From Acetobacterium bakii (lineage in GTDB: Bacteria > Bacillota > Clostridia > Eubacteriales > Eubacteriaceae): a stretch of 64,000 bases of DNA. Of this stretch, positions 1-8,425 are shown in pieces (within the stretch, counting starts at the first letter, position 1; every line of letters starts with the position of its first letter). The position numbers and the translations under genes are program-made. The notes under the pieces are model-generated. The model worked only from the letters and a program-made list of their open reading frames with translations. It was not told the DNA's origin and searched no databases. The stretch covers positions 1 through 64,000 of the forward strand of contig NZ_LGYO01000003.1 of NCBI RefSeq assembly GCF_001263355.1, written 5' to 3'.

Positions 1-498
1 GAATCCTTAGAGTGTCTGGATTTTATAAATGATCGGGAAAACCTCATATTTATGGGGGCTGTGGGGACTGGAAAATCCCATTTAGCATCAGCGCTGGCAC
101 TCAAGGCCTGTCAGAATGGCCATCAGGTCAGGTTCTATACCGCCGCACGCTTAGCAAATATTCTATATGAAAAGAACAAAAAAGGTCAGTTCGAATCATT
201 CATTAAGTCACTGCAAAAGCTGGGACTTCTGGTCATTGACGAAATCGGTTTTGTGCCCCTGCATATGGAAGCAGCGGAATTATTATATCAGGTCATTGCC
301 GATTGCTACGAGCGTCGAAGCGTCATTGTGACAACCAACCTGGAGTTTAGCCACTGGAATACCGTGTTTATTGGTAAGAAGGTCACCGCCGCAATTATTG
401 ACCGACTGGTCCATCATTCCCATATCCTGATTTTCAGCGGTGAAAGCTATCGTCTGGCACAATCCATGAAACGTGCCGGGAAAAAGGTGACCGAATGA
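1..498 (+). CDS. istB: IS21-family helper ATPase IstB (5' end outside window)
   Basis: IstB is the AAA+ helper ATPase that works with the IstA transposase in IS21 transposition. The reading frame is open from base 1, so the N-terminus lies outside the window; the first internal ATG is at 52. Visible are the Walker A motif GAVGTGKS, the Walker B motif LLVIDEIGF and the sensor segment VIVTTNLEF followed by FSHW, all typical of IstB. The partner istA would be expected just upstream, outside the window. The stop overlaps the next small ORF by an ATGA junction at 495, so the two were probably translated together. I see no damage in the visible part. Confidence 0.93.
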   Translation, partial: ESLECLDFINDRENLIFMGAVGTGKSHLASALALKACQNGHQVRFYTAARLANILYEKNKKGQFESFIKSLQKLGLLVIDEIGFVPLHMEAAELLYQVIADCYERRSVIVTTNLEFSHWNTVFIGKKVTAAIIDRLVHHSHILIFSGESYRLAQSMKRAGKKVTE

Positions 499-848
499 TC
501 TTAACGAAGGCTTACCTGAAAGAACTGCAGCAACGTTATCAGTTTGAAATGGATGCGCTCCTGGCTAGGTATCTTTTGGCAGAATATGAGGTTGAGCCGT
601 TTCCCCATGTATACTCAGAGCAGGACCTGTATGAGCAAATACGTAAGCTTGTCGATCAATACCAGCAAGGGTCACTGAATGTTCAACTAAAATCCCCCAA
701 ACAGCGACTCAAAGAAAGATACGAAACACTGCAAAAAATTCATCTGATTCTTTTGAGTGAAAATACCGCTCTTAATGAGGAAATAAGTCACCTCAAAAAA
801 ATATTATCGCAAAGCGGTTTGATGGAAGCGAACGAGCCCTTTTTATAG
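495..848 (+). CDS. Small IS21-associated hypothetical protein, 117 aa
   Basis: I do not recognise this protein. It starts at an ATG that overlaps the istB stop (ATGA), a translational-coupling arrangement that makes it likely to be real and part of the same IS21 element. The sequence is charged and predicted helical. Heptad-like leucines in its last third (around KERYETLQKIHLILLSENTA) suggest a coiled coil. There is no signal peptide, membrane segment or catalytic motif. Some IS21 relatives carry an extra small ORF after istB, and this may be one. Its role is unknown. Confidence 0.6.
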   Translation: MILTKAYLKELQQRYQFEMDALLARYLLAEYEVEPFPHVYSEQDLYEQIRKLVDQYQQGSLNVQLKSPKQRLKERYETLQKIHLILLSENTALNEEISHLKKILSQSGLMEANEPFL

Positions 849-1382
849 GTTTTATTCCCTTCGATTAAAAAAATAATGAAATGTTCCTGGCAAAAAGTAT
901 TCAAAAGTTGTGCAGGTGGTACTCTGATAAAAAAGAGATTGGACGACCATCTGCTAATGAATAAAATTGGGTTGACAAGTGCACAACTTTTCGAGACCAA
1001 ACGCTAAACTTTTCAGTTGACAAACACACTAGTGTCAATCTGCAAAAAAATGCACCTACTTCTAGTCGATGTATTTGTAAAAATTTGCTTACATTAATAT
1101 TGATTTATTCTTTAACTTAACAGGAAATTGCGAAAAAATAAAAAGTTCGCGATTTGCTCAATATGGGCCATTCTATCAACTGTGGTAAGCAAAACTTGAC
1201 GATACTGTAGATCGTTTGAAAAAAATGACTTGGGAATCTAGTAGTGCGCAGAGCTATTACTATCGGAGATCAAATGAGTTGCCTAGATCCCGATAAAGGC
1301 CATATAATCAATCCAATCGGATATTTTTAATGGAAATAGAAAAGTAGGGTGATAATAACATTTGTATAAGTGATTACAAAAT
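849..1382. other. Gene-free AT-rich interval after the IS21 genes
   Basis: No ORF with a convincing start or family match is seen. The stretch should contain the right end of the IS21 element, but I could not fix it without the other end. A dyad lies at 1017-1038: TTGACA and TGTCAA arms around the 10-bp palindrome ACACTAGTGT at 1026-1035. It could be part of an IS terminus or a regulatory site. Confidence 0.4.
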
Positions 1383-1463
1383 TTGATGTGGAGAGACGAA
1401 TCACAACCCCGAAGATTTACCGAGGATGGTTATATTTTTATAACCATAGAATTATGGAAATGT

Positions 1464-1589
1464 GCACTGGTACTTCCTAATGTAAATCTTAAAAAGGGGA
1501 CGCCGGAGTATGAATTGGTAAAAGGTGCATTGCTTTTGGTAGTTGCTTCAATTTTATTGGGAGTAATTGGATATAACTTTTGGTTTTGA
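1464..1589 (+). pseudogene. C-terminal fragment of an RHS immunity-like membrane protein
   Basis: The open frame ending at 1589 carries the stretch NVNLKKGTPEYELVKGAL and a final hydrophobic helix ending in GYNFWF. This matches the C-terminal quarter of the three small membrane proteins downstream at 6477, 7634 and 8426, which have N(I/V)NLKKGTPE at the same place. The first three membrane segments are missing. The upstream residues of the ORF (from 1383) show no similarity, so this is a decapitated relative and probably not functional. It is followed by the same hairpin terminator found behind the other copies. Confidence 0.7.
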
Positions 1590-1612
1590 GATTTATCAAA
1601 TAAATTAACATT

Positions 1613-1641
1613 GATCAGCAGCAACTAAGTTGCTGCTGATC
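1613..1641 (+). terminator. Hairpin terminator behind the immunity fragment
   Basis: Perfect inverted repeat GATCAGCAGCAAC / GTTGCTGCTGATC with a very short loop, followed by TTATTTT. It is one of four near-identical hairpins in the RHS locus (also 6901, 8208 and 8850). Confidence 0.75.
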
Positions 1642-1953
1642 TTATTTTCATAAAGCGTTTTAATTTACAGAGTGATTCTGGTCAAATTATGGGTGGAGTA
1701 TTATTAACAATTGCATCATATAAGGGGAACTGTACCGGAGCTGTTGAGAAGGCGAACGTTCGTGAGGGATGCAACCGACTTTTGCCCACATCAGAAATAA
1801 AATTTAGTTAATAAATGGTTGTCGAAATGGCTTAACAGTGAGATTGCAATGAGTAGAATTAAATAGAACACTGACAAGCATTTGAGAAAAGAGATGAAAA
1901 GTGTCTTAAAAATGTCGTATTCACCATAAAAATGGCTATAGTATGCCATTTAC

Positions 1954-2005
1954 CTACTGTTTCGTAATCAGTAGGCCGGCGGTTCGATTCCGCCCGCTAG
2001 CTCCA
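1954..2005 (+). repeat. tRNA-Thr(CGT) 3' half, probable attachment-site copy
   Basis: The 52 bases hold an anticodon arm with loop TTCGTAA, a variable region, a T-arm GGCGG-TTCGATT-CCGCC, the acceptor strand CGCTAGC, a discriminator base and CCA. No matching 5' half precedes it, so it is not a working tRNA gene. The identical 52 bases recur at 9201-9252. Integrases of the tyrosine family commonly use the 3' half of a tRNA gene as attB, and an integrase relic lies 0.3-0.9 kb inside. I read the two copies as element junctions (attL/attR or nested copies). Confidence 0.75.
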
Positions 2006-2269
2006 GTAAAAAATAATATTTAGTTAAAAGAATGGCTTTAATTAGCGGTTCTTTTTTTTATTTTTTGATTTTAGTCTCCACCTAAAGTATGACCGACTGT
2101 GAAAAATCAAAAAACTCTGGCTATTTCTGGCTATTTTACCCCTATTTTCTGTCGTACTTGTATCCGACTTTTTGTCGTACTTTTTTTACGACAGTTAGGG
2201 TAACGAATAAATTTGCGAAGGACTGTCAGACAGTCGGCCATTCATCTTCGAAATAAAGAGCTACATAGC

Positions 2270-2950
2270 TTCACCAGAAGAAATGAAGCTCCACTCCAGA
2301 TTGTAAATGATCAACAAACTCATCATCTAAAGGTAATTGTCGCATGGACGAAAATTTTTAGTCTTATCAATAATGTATTTTCCTTCACACTTAACCGCTG
2401 CATTCTTAACGGAAATGGTTTTCTTTTGAAAAGTCTAAAACAAAGCGATATTTTTCTTTAGTGTAGGTCCGCAATTCTTTTGGATTACTGACCTAGCCTT
2501 TCTTAATTTTTGGCATTGGGTTTTTATCGATCAGATCATTATCAAAAGCAGAGGAAAATATTGCATTGGCGATAAGATGGAGTTTATCCATTTTAGATTT
2601 ACTAATTCCGGATTGGGAACTGAAAAAAATCTGGAGGGCTAACGGCGTGATCGATTCCAATATTTTTTTCCAAATGCTGCCTGTAAGACCTCTATGTTTG
2701 TTAAATAGGTTTGCTTACATGTATTGTCATTGATTTGTTCTTTTATTGTTTCCAGCCATATTTTTGAAAACACGGCGAATGTATAATGCAGAGTGTTCCT
2801 ATTTTTTGACTCAGCATCTTTCATAAATTCAAGATATTTTTTTTCGGCCTCACGTTTGTTTTTGCCATAAAACGATTTTCTTATCGGCTTTCCTTCAATA
2901 AGTTTTGATGTCAAAATGCAAATTCCTTTCCCAAAAATAGCTTTATGCAC
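2270..2950 (-). pseudogene. Decayed tyrosine-type integrase
   Basis: The first 103 codons (2950 to 2639) are open and resemble the N-terminal arm-binding and core-binding parts of phage-type integrases: a KSFYGKNKREAEKKYLEFM segment, then FSKIWLETIK. After a frame break, the remaining strand continues in other frames with SKSKMDKLHLIANAIFSSA, FDNDLIDKNPM and PLDDEFVDHLQS. These match the SAM-like core-binding domain and the start of the catalytic domain. The catalytic Arg/His/Tyr part is not found. It lies next to a tRNA 3' half, the usual place for an integrase. It is clearly inactive. Confidence 0.75.
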
Positions 2951-2980
2951 TTAGTTTAGGATCATATTTTCTTTTGAATC

Positions 2981-2999
2981 AAGTTACCAGCAAGTTAGA
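2981..2999 (+). repeat. 19-bp direct repeat, copy 1 (integrase side)
   Basis: The 19 bases AAGTTACCAGCAAGTTAGA occur here, just upstream of the integrase start, and again at 3088-3106 inside the first codons of the RHS ORF. The 107-bp spacing and the position at the junction suggest a recombination or slippage scar. Confidence 0.8.
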
Positions 3000-3082
3000 A
3001 ATAAACACTATGTAGTAGTCAAAATAAGAGAAGGGTGCTTATTTAGTGCTTCAAGATTTTTGCTTTTATAGATTTTATAGTA

Positions 3083-6000
3083 ATGGTAAGTTACCAGCAA
3101 GTTAGATTACCCCTAAAGATGAATTTGGTAACCCCACGGAGTCGGTCATTTGAGCATATCAGCCAATTGGCTTCGCTTATTTTAGGAAAAACCTATTTTA
3201 TCCGGCAGAAAACATCGGGCAAATACTTGGATGTTACCGGCGGGATTGATGCCAACGGCACCAATGTGTGTCAGTTTACATTTAATGGGTCAAATGGCCA
3301 AAAATGGAAAGTGCTTGATGGCAAGCAGGGTTATATTGTTTTACAGCCGGCATGCGCTCAAACCCGGGTGCTGGATATCTATGGCGGGGTTGACGCTGAA
3401 GGAGCCAATGCCGCCATTTATGAGAAAAACGGGTCCGAAGCACAGCGCTTCAAACTCAAAGTGCTCTCGGACGGAAGTTATCAAATCGCGGCCAAATGCG
3501 CCGGTGATAAAAAAGTCCTGACCAACTTTGGAAGTTATACCGCAGCGGGGACCAATATCGACATTCGCGGCATTGTCGGTGAGAACCTCAGTCAAAGCTG
3601 GTATTTTGAACCGGTTGAGACCGGCGTAGATGTGTCAGATCCGCCCACGAATGGGAACACCTATTTCATGCGTACCCGTCACAGCGGGCAGTACTGGGAC
3701 GTATCCTATAAAGCGACCGCCAATGATTCACCGGTTGTACAGTATTATTTGAACCGGGGCGATAATCAGCGTTATCGGTTAGAATTACTGGAAGAATCGG
3801 AAGGAATAAAATATTTTTATATTCGTCCACTGCATGCCCTTAATAAAGTCTTAAAAATAAACAGCGCGAATCAACTCGTATTGTCCGATCCCGTGAACGA
3901 TGATCGACAGAAGTTTGCATTTACACAAAATGCAACAAATAAAACTTACCGATTGACGATTAAAGCTCCGAACGGCGGATTCAACACCCTGGGTGTGGCC
4001 GCAGGATCCTACAGCGGTGGTGCCGCCCTGGATGTGTATACCGATCAGCAGGCCGAAACCCAGCAATTTATTCTGGAAGCAATTAGCGATACCATGGGCG
4101 CACAGCTGACCTATACCGATGACAAAAGCAGGGTCAAAACGCTGACCGATACCAATGGCAAGGTCAGCACCTTTAATTATGATGCCAATAACCAGCAGCT
4201 GTTGTCCATTGCCGAGCCCGGCAACCGGTTAACGCAGTATGCGTATGAGGCACAGACGCAGCATCTGTTAAGTGTTGGTACCAAAATGGAAGACAGCACC
4301 TTGGCGCAAGTCCAGTTTGGCTATGAGATGAATCGGATCGCTAAAATAACCCGCAATGGTTTTGACTATGATTTCGCGTATGACGCCTTTGGCAATGTCA
4401 CCACCATTAAAGTGGGGGGGAGCACCTATTTAACCAATGACTATGAACCAAATAACGGCAATCTCAAAAAAACCACCTTTGCCAATGGCGCCGTGGTTGA
4501 AAACAGCCGGGATAAAATGGGGCGGCTGATCAGTCAGAATGCTACCCCGCCCGGCACCGGACGCTGCCAATTCCGAACCGTCTCTGATACCATGGGAAAT
4601 GCCATCAGAGAAATCGATGCGACTACCGGGCGGCTCTTTGAGTACGAATACGATTTAATCGGCCGGCTCATCGGCATTGAACGCACCGGCAGTGAAGCTA
4701 CGATCAAAAAACAGCAGCTGCGCCGGGCCTATGACACCAAAAACCGGGTGGACTACCTGACTGGCATCGTGGACGGGGTAGCGACTAAAACCCAATATGT
4801 CTATGGTGATGGCTTAAGCGCCGGATCCCTGTCGGAACTGATTTACCAGGTGATGGTCAATGACACCAAACGGGTAGAATGCAGCTATGACAATCTGGCA
4901 AGAGGCTATACCCGAAAGCTCAACACCGCGGTACCGTTTACGACCACCTACCAGATTAAAAAAGGAACCGCACCCGGAACCACAACCACTTTGGTTGAAA
5001 GCATCACCAACGGCGCCAGTACCCTGAGCTATACCTACGATGTTTTTGGCAATATTCTGACCGTAAAGGAGAATGGATCGTTAAAGATCACCTATGTCTA
5101 TGACATGCGCAACCAGTTAGTTTCGGAAACAAATCAGTATTTGAGGAAAGAAATTTCATACACCTACGATACCGGCGGGAACTGCTTGACCAAAAAAGAA
5201 ACCTTATTGGACAGTCCGTATACCGTAACGACCATCAGCTATGGTTATGACACGATCTGGAAAGACAAACTGACCAGCTATCTGGGACTACCTATCGTTA
5301 GTGATGCCAACGGCAATCCGACCAGCTATTATAACGGCCTGGCATTTAACTGGGAAAAAGCCCGGGAACTGGGATCCATCACAAAAGGCGGGGTGACAAC
5401 AACGTATCAATACACTGCCAGCGGCATCCGTCTGGAAAAAGACACTGCCGGGGTCAAAACTCAGTTTTATTTGAACGGGTCACAGATTATGACCCAAATC
5501 TCCGGCATTGACCGTTTTGATTTTTATTATGACGAAGCCGGACTGCTATTTGGCTTTCGGTACAACGCAAATGATTATTACTACATCCGCAATATTCAAA
5601 ATGACATCATCGGCATCGTTGACGCTGAAGGAAAAGTTGTGGTAAACTATTGCTATGATTCTTGGGGTAAACTCATCAGCATCACCGGGGACTACAAAGA
5701 CACCGTTGGGTTAAAAAACTCATTCCGGTACCGAGGCTATTACTATGACAACGAATCCGGGTTCTACTACCTGAACAGCCGTTATTATGATCCGGAAACC
5801 GGACGCTTCATCAATCCGGATATCATTATGGGTGTGGGTGATAAGGATCCCATGGCTTATAACCTATTTGTCTACTGCAACAACAATCCGGTGAATCGCC
5901 AGGATCCCAGTGGGCGTTCATTGAGTGATCTTTGGAATTGGATTAAAAGTACGGTTAAAACAATTTTGAAGATGATTAATAATGTATTTGAACAACAACA

Positions 6001-6445
6001 AAAAAATGGTCAGGGACAAATACACAATCCATTTAACGGAGAAATTAGTGGAGGCGGTGGCGGCGGAAACTCCGGGAATGCCGCTGCTCGCTCAGCTGAT
6101 ATTGGACGAGATGTGTTTGAAGGAGGAACCTCAGAGAGTATAGATACTGCATTGGAGTTTGCCATAGCTCCGATTTCACCGCAAATTACAGTAAAAAGTT
6201 TTTCAAAGGGCTTAAAGGTTGGACCGATTGCAGCAATGTTTTATGCAAATGATATCCGATTAAACTATGAACAGTATGCGGGGAATAATGACAATATTGC
6301 AATAGCAAATTGGATTGATACTGCGGTTCTTGTTGCGGGAGTGGGCGTTGGTGCACTATTGGCGACATCGGCACTGCCTATCATCGCAGTTGTAACGAGT
6401 GCAGTTGTAATAGCGTTGTTATTGGATGGACTGCAGATCAGTTAG
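3083..6445 (+). CDS. RHS/YD-repeat polymorphic toxin with N-terminal ricin-type lectin modules
   Basis: RHS proteins build a hollow YD-repeat shell that encloses and delivers a variable C-terminal toxin. Residues ~33-175 and ~190-335 are two ricin-B-like lectin modules (GKTYFIRQKTSGKYLDV and NTYFMRTRHSGQYWDV). YD repeats run from ~345 to ~850. The conserved RHS core (YYDPETGRF, then YNLFVYCNNNP and QDPSGR) ends near residue 945. The tail of ~175 residues has a glycine-rich linker and hydrophobic helices, pointing to a membrane-acting tip. No signal peptide is visible, and the start lacks a clear ribosome site and sits in a 19-bp repeat, so the N-terminus may be truncated. Compared with the second tip at 7622, one G is missing near 6412; this shifts the frame and replaces the last ~20 residues. 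Confidence 0.88.
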   Translation: MVSYQQVRLPLKMNLVTPRSRSFEHISQLASLILGKTYFIRQKTSGKYLDVTGGIDANGTNVCQFTFNGSNGQKWKVLDGKQGYIVLQPACAQTRVLDIYGGVDAEGANAAIYEKNGSEAQRFKLKVLSDGSYQIAAKCAGDKKVLTNFGSYTAAGTNIDIRGIVGENLSQSWYFEPVETGVDVSDPPTNGNTYFMRTRHSGQYWDVSYKATANDSPVVQYYLNRGDNQRYRLELLEESEGIKYFYIRPLHALNKVLKINSANQLVLSDPVNDDRQKFAFTQNATNKTYRLTIKAPNGGFNTLGVAAGSYSGGAALDVYTDQQAETQQFILEAISDTMGAQLTYTDDKSRVKTLTDTNGKVSTFNYDANNQQLLSIAEPGNRLTQYAYEAQTQHLLSVGTKMEDSTLAQVQFGYEMNRIAKITRNGFDYDFAYDAFGNVTTIKVGGSTYLTNDYEPNNGNLKKTTFANGAVVENSRDKMGRLISQNATPPGTGRCQFRTVSDTMGNAIREIDATTGRLFEYEYDLIGRLIGIERTGSEATIKKQQLRRAYDTKNRVDYLTGIVDGVATKTQYVYGDGLSAGSLSELIYQVMVNDTKRVECSYDNLARGYTRKLNTAVPFTTTYQIKKGTAPGTTTTLVESITNGASTLSYTYDVFGNILTVKENGSLKITYVYDMRNQLVSETNQYLRKEISYTYDTGGNCLTKKETLLDSPYTVTTISYGYDTIWKDKLTSYLGLPIVSDANGNPTSYYNGLAFNWEKARELGSITKGGVTTTYQYTASGIRLEKDTAGVKTQFYLNGSQIMTQISGIDRFDFYYDEAGLLFGFRYNANDYYYIRNIQNDIIGIVDAEGKVVVNYCYDSWGKLISITGDYKDTVGLKNSFRYRGYYYDNESGFYYLNSRYYDPETGRFINPDIIMGVGDKDPMAYNLFVYCNNNPVNRQDPSGRSLSDLWNWIKSTVKTILKMINNVFEQQQKNGQGQIHNPFNGEISGGGGGGNSGNAAARSADIGRDVFEGGTSESIDTALEFAIAPISPQITVKSFSKGLKVGPIAAMFYANDIRLNYEQYAGNNDNIAIANWIDTAVLVAGVGVGALLATSALPIIAVVTSAVVIALLLDGLQIS

Positions 6446-6476
6446 AAAACAGATTAATAGAATAAAAGGAGTAAAA

Positions 6477-6833
6477 ATGGAAAGATCAGTGGTTATGGTT
6501 GGGGCATTAATGCTTGTTACGATATGGCTTGTTGTAGACTTGATAAAGAACAAGGGTAAGAGCATGACAAAAATTGTAACAAGAGCTACGATATTTTTTA
6601 TAATAGGTGGCTGGTTGTTGTATTTAGTTTTGTATGGCAATTTACTAGCCAATGTCCCTAATAATGGAGTATATCAAATTTTTATCGCGGTAGCATTTCT
6701 TGTTATGGTAGGATTATTTGTAGCACCACATATAAATCTAAAAAAAGGGACACCGGAGTTTCAATTGATAATTGGATGTATCATTTTCTTATTAATTTCA
6801 GCTGTTGCTATTACCATATTAGCTTTAACGTAA
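6477..6833 (+). CDS. Small four-helix membrane protein, probable RHS-tip immunity protein 1
   Basis: 118 residues with four predicted membrane helices (about 5-23, 33-57, 64-84 and 96-117) and almost no loops. The ATG at 6477 is preceded by AAGGAG and lies 31 bases behind the RHS stop, the usual place for the cognate immunity gene of a polymorphic toxin. The protein is a mosaic: its first ~85 residues are nearly identical to the protein at 7634, while its last ~35 (INLKKGTPEFQLIIG onward) match the one at 8426. An inner-membrane location fits a toxin tip that is itself hydrophobic. The immunity role is inferred from position, not from a known family. Confidence 0.65.
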   Translation: MERSVVMVGALMLVTIWLVVDLIKNKGKSMTKIVTRATIFFIIGGWLLYLVLYGNLLANVPNNGVYQIFIAVAFLVMVGLFVAPHINLKKGTPEFQLIIGCIIFLLISAVAITILALT

Positions 6834-6900
6834 TCTTTAAAAAGATGAACACATATTTTCTGGCAAATTTGCTTTGAGGTTTACTAAATAAATGAATATT

Positions 6901-6929
6901 GATCTGCAGCAACCAAGTTGCTGCGGATC
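6901..6929 (+). terminator. Hairpin terminator behind immunity gene 1
   Basis: GATCTGCAGCAAC / GTTGCTGCGGATC inverted repeat followed by TTATTTTTA. It is the same hairpin as at 1613, 8208 and 8850. The orphan RHS tip begins only about 25 bases later. Confidence 0.75.
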
Positions 6930-6954
6930 TTATTTTTATATAGACGTAAGCGAA

Positions 6955-7622
6955 ATGAATCCCATGGCCCACAACTTATTTATCTACTGCAACAACAATC
7001 CGGTGAATAACCAGGATCCCAGCGGGCGTTCCTTTGAAGCTATCTTTAACCGGTTTAGAGAAAAATTAGTACGGTTGTAAATTGGGTTAAGAGTATTATC
7101 CAACCACAAAGCACTCCAAATGGTGCTGGTAGCGGTGGATGCGGAGGCGGAGGCTCCTGGGGAGACGACGATTATCCTAGCAGTGAAGGAATTAGCGGCG
7201 GCGGTGGCAGCGGCGGTGGCGGCGGTTCCTGGAATGGTCCTAGCAACTCGACTGATATTGGACAAGCTGTGTTTGAAGAAGGAACTTCATACTGCTTTGA
7301 TGGAGCGTTGGATTTTGCGAAATCACCGATTACCATTCAAATTGCAGTAAAAAGTTTTTCAAAAGGTTTAAAGGTTGGACCGTTCGCAGCAATGTTTTAT
7401 GCAAATGATATCCGATTGAACTATGAACAGTATGCGGGGAATAATGACAATATTGCAATTGCAAATGCAGTTGATACTTTTGTGCTTTTTGCAGGTGTAG
7501 CTGTAGGCGCAGTATTAGCAACATCGGCACTGCCTATTGTCGCAGTTGTAGCGAGTTCAATTGTAATAGGCGTTGCTATTGGATGGACTGCAGATCAAAT
7601 AGAAAACCGATTAATAGAATAA
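6955..7622 (+). pseudogene. Orphan RHS C-terminal tip 2 (frameshifted)
   Basis: The block begins inside the RHS core (MNPMAHNLFIYCNNNPVN, then DPSGRS) and lacks everything before it, so it is a displaced C-terminal tip without a promoter of its own. A frame break near 7065 separates the core part from the tail. The tail resumes as STVVNWVKSII, a glycine-rich linker and a domain almost identical to the tip of the complete RHS protein (VKSFSKGLKVGPFAAMFYAN). Unlike the tip at 6445, its last residues WTADQIENRLIE are intact. Such orphan tips can recombine into the full-length RHS gene to change the toxin. An ATG at 7269 could express only the last 117 residues. Confidence 0.8.
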
Positions 7623-7633
7623 AAGGAGTAAAA

Positions 7634-8014
7634 ATGGAAAGATCAGTGGTTATGGTTGGGGCATTAATGCTTGTTACGATATGGCTTGTTGTAGACTTGA
7701 TAAAGAACAAAGGTAAGAGCATGACTAAGATTGTAACAAGAGCTACGATATTTTTTATAATGGGTGGCTGGTTGTTGTATTTAGTTTTGTATGGCAATTT
7801 ACTAGCCAATGTCCCTAATAATGGAGTATATCAAATTTTCATCGCGGTAGCATCTCTTGTTATGGTAGGATTATTTGTAGCACCACATGTAAAGGTTGAA
7901 AAAGGGACACCAACTTATGAATTGATAAAGGGAGCACTAATAATGGTTGTTATATGCATTATTGCGCTTATAATATTGGTAAGTTTGGGACCTGAATATA
8001 TTAACTCGCTTTGA
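7634..8014 (+). CDS. Small four-helix membrane protein, probable RHS-tip immunity protein 2
   Basis: 126 residues, four predicted membrane helices, with AAGGAG in front of the ATG and 11 bases behind the stop of orphan tip 2. It is nearly identical to the protein at 6477 up to VGLFVAPH, then diverges (VKVEKGTPTYELIKGALIMV) to a different last helix and tail. The pairing with tip 2, whose end is intact, makes this the best-preserved tip/immunity module of the array. The assignment as immunity protein is an inference from gene order and duplication with the tip. Confidence 0.65.
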   Translation: MERSVVMVGALMLVTIWLVVDLIKNKGKSMTKIVTRATIFFIMGGWLLYLVLYGNLLANVPNNGVYQIFIAVASLVMVGLFVAPHVKVEKGTPTYELIKGALIMVVICIIALIILVSLGPEYINSL

Positions 8015-8114
8015 AATCTAATTATTCGTATTAATTAAAAAATAGTGAAAAGGACGCACCGAAAAACAATATTTTGATGGAAATCGATGCGTCTTTTAAC
8101 GATATAACATTTTA

Positions 8115-8186
8115 GATAAAGGAGCATTGCTTTTGGTAGTTGCTACAATTTTAATAGGAGTAATTGGTTATAATTTTTGGTTTTGA
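8115..8186 (+). pseudogene. Last helix of a further immunity-like gene
   Basis: The 23 codons before the stop at 8184 encode DKGALLLVVATILIGVIGY and then NFWF. This is nearly the same as the end of the fragment at 1464-1589 and is followed by the same hairpin. It is the remnant of another immunity-like copy. Confidence 0.7.
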
Positions 8187-8207
8187 GATTATCAAATAAT
8201 GAATATT

Positions 8208-8236
8208 GATCAGCAGCAACCAAGTTGCTGCTGATC
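8208..8236 (+). terminator. Hairpin terminator behind immunity remnant
   Basis: GATCAGCAGCAAC / GTTGCTGCTGATC followed by TTATTTTCATT, identical in design to the other three hairpins of this locus. Confidence 0.7.
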
Positions 8237-8287
8237 TTATTTTCATTAGGCGTTTTAATTTGCAGAGTGGTTCTGGTCGAATCGTAA

Positions 8288-8416
8288 GGAGTGGGTGTTA
8301 GTGCACTATTGGCAATGTCGGCACTGCCTATCGTTGCAGTTGGAGCGATGGCATTAGTTACAGGAGTAGCAATATCATTAGCTGCCGATGAAATAGAATG
8401 TACATTAATTGATTAA
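8288..8416 (+). pseudogene. C-terminal end of a third RHS tip
   Basis: The 42 codons before the TAA at 8414 encode GVGVSALLAMSALPIVAVGA and onward to LAADEIECTLID. They align with the final hydrophobic part of the two other tips (GVGALLATSALPI; WTADQIENRLIE). The rest of the tip is gone. It lies 9 bases before the immunity-like gene at 8426, conserving the tip-immunity order. Confidence 0.75.
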
Positions 8417-8425
8417 GGAGAGAAC

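Larger units (their letters stand above)
1591..2005 (+). repeat. Long direct repeat, copy A (ends in tRNA-Thr 3' half)
   Basis: This ~415-bp non-coding block recurs at 8828-9252 with scattered substitutions. Both copies begin just behind an immunity-like gene, contain the GATC..GATC hairpin, share the internal stretch with CGAACGTTCGTGA, and end with the identical tRNA-Thr 3' half. A partial copy of the first ~100 bases lies at about 8187-8283. The repeat spacing (about 7.2 kb) delimits the RHS island. Confidence 0.85.

Noticed and set aside
1954-2005. Functional tRNA-Thr gene
   Set aside because: No 5' half (acceptor strand, D-arm) precedes it here or at 9201; only the 3' half is present.
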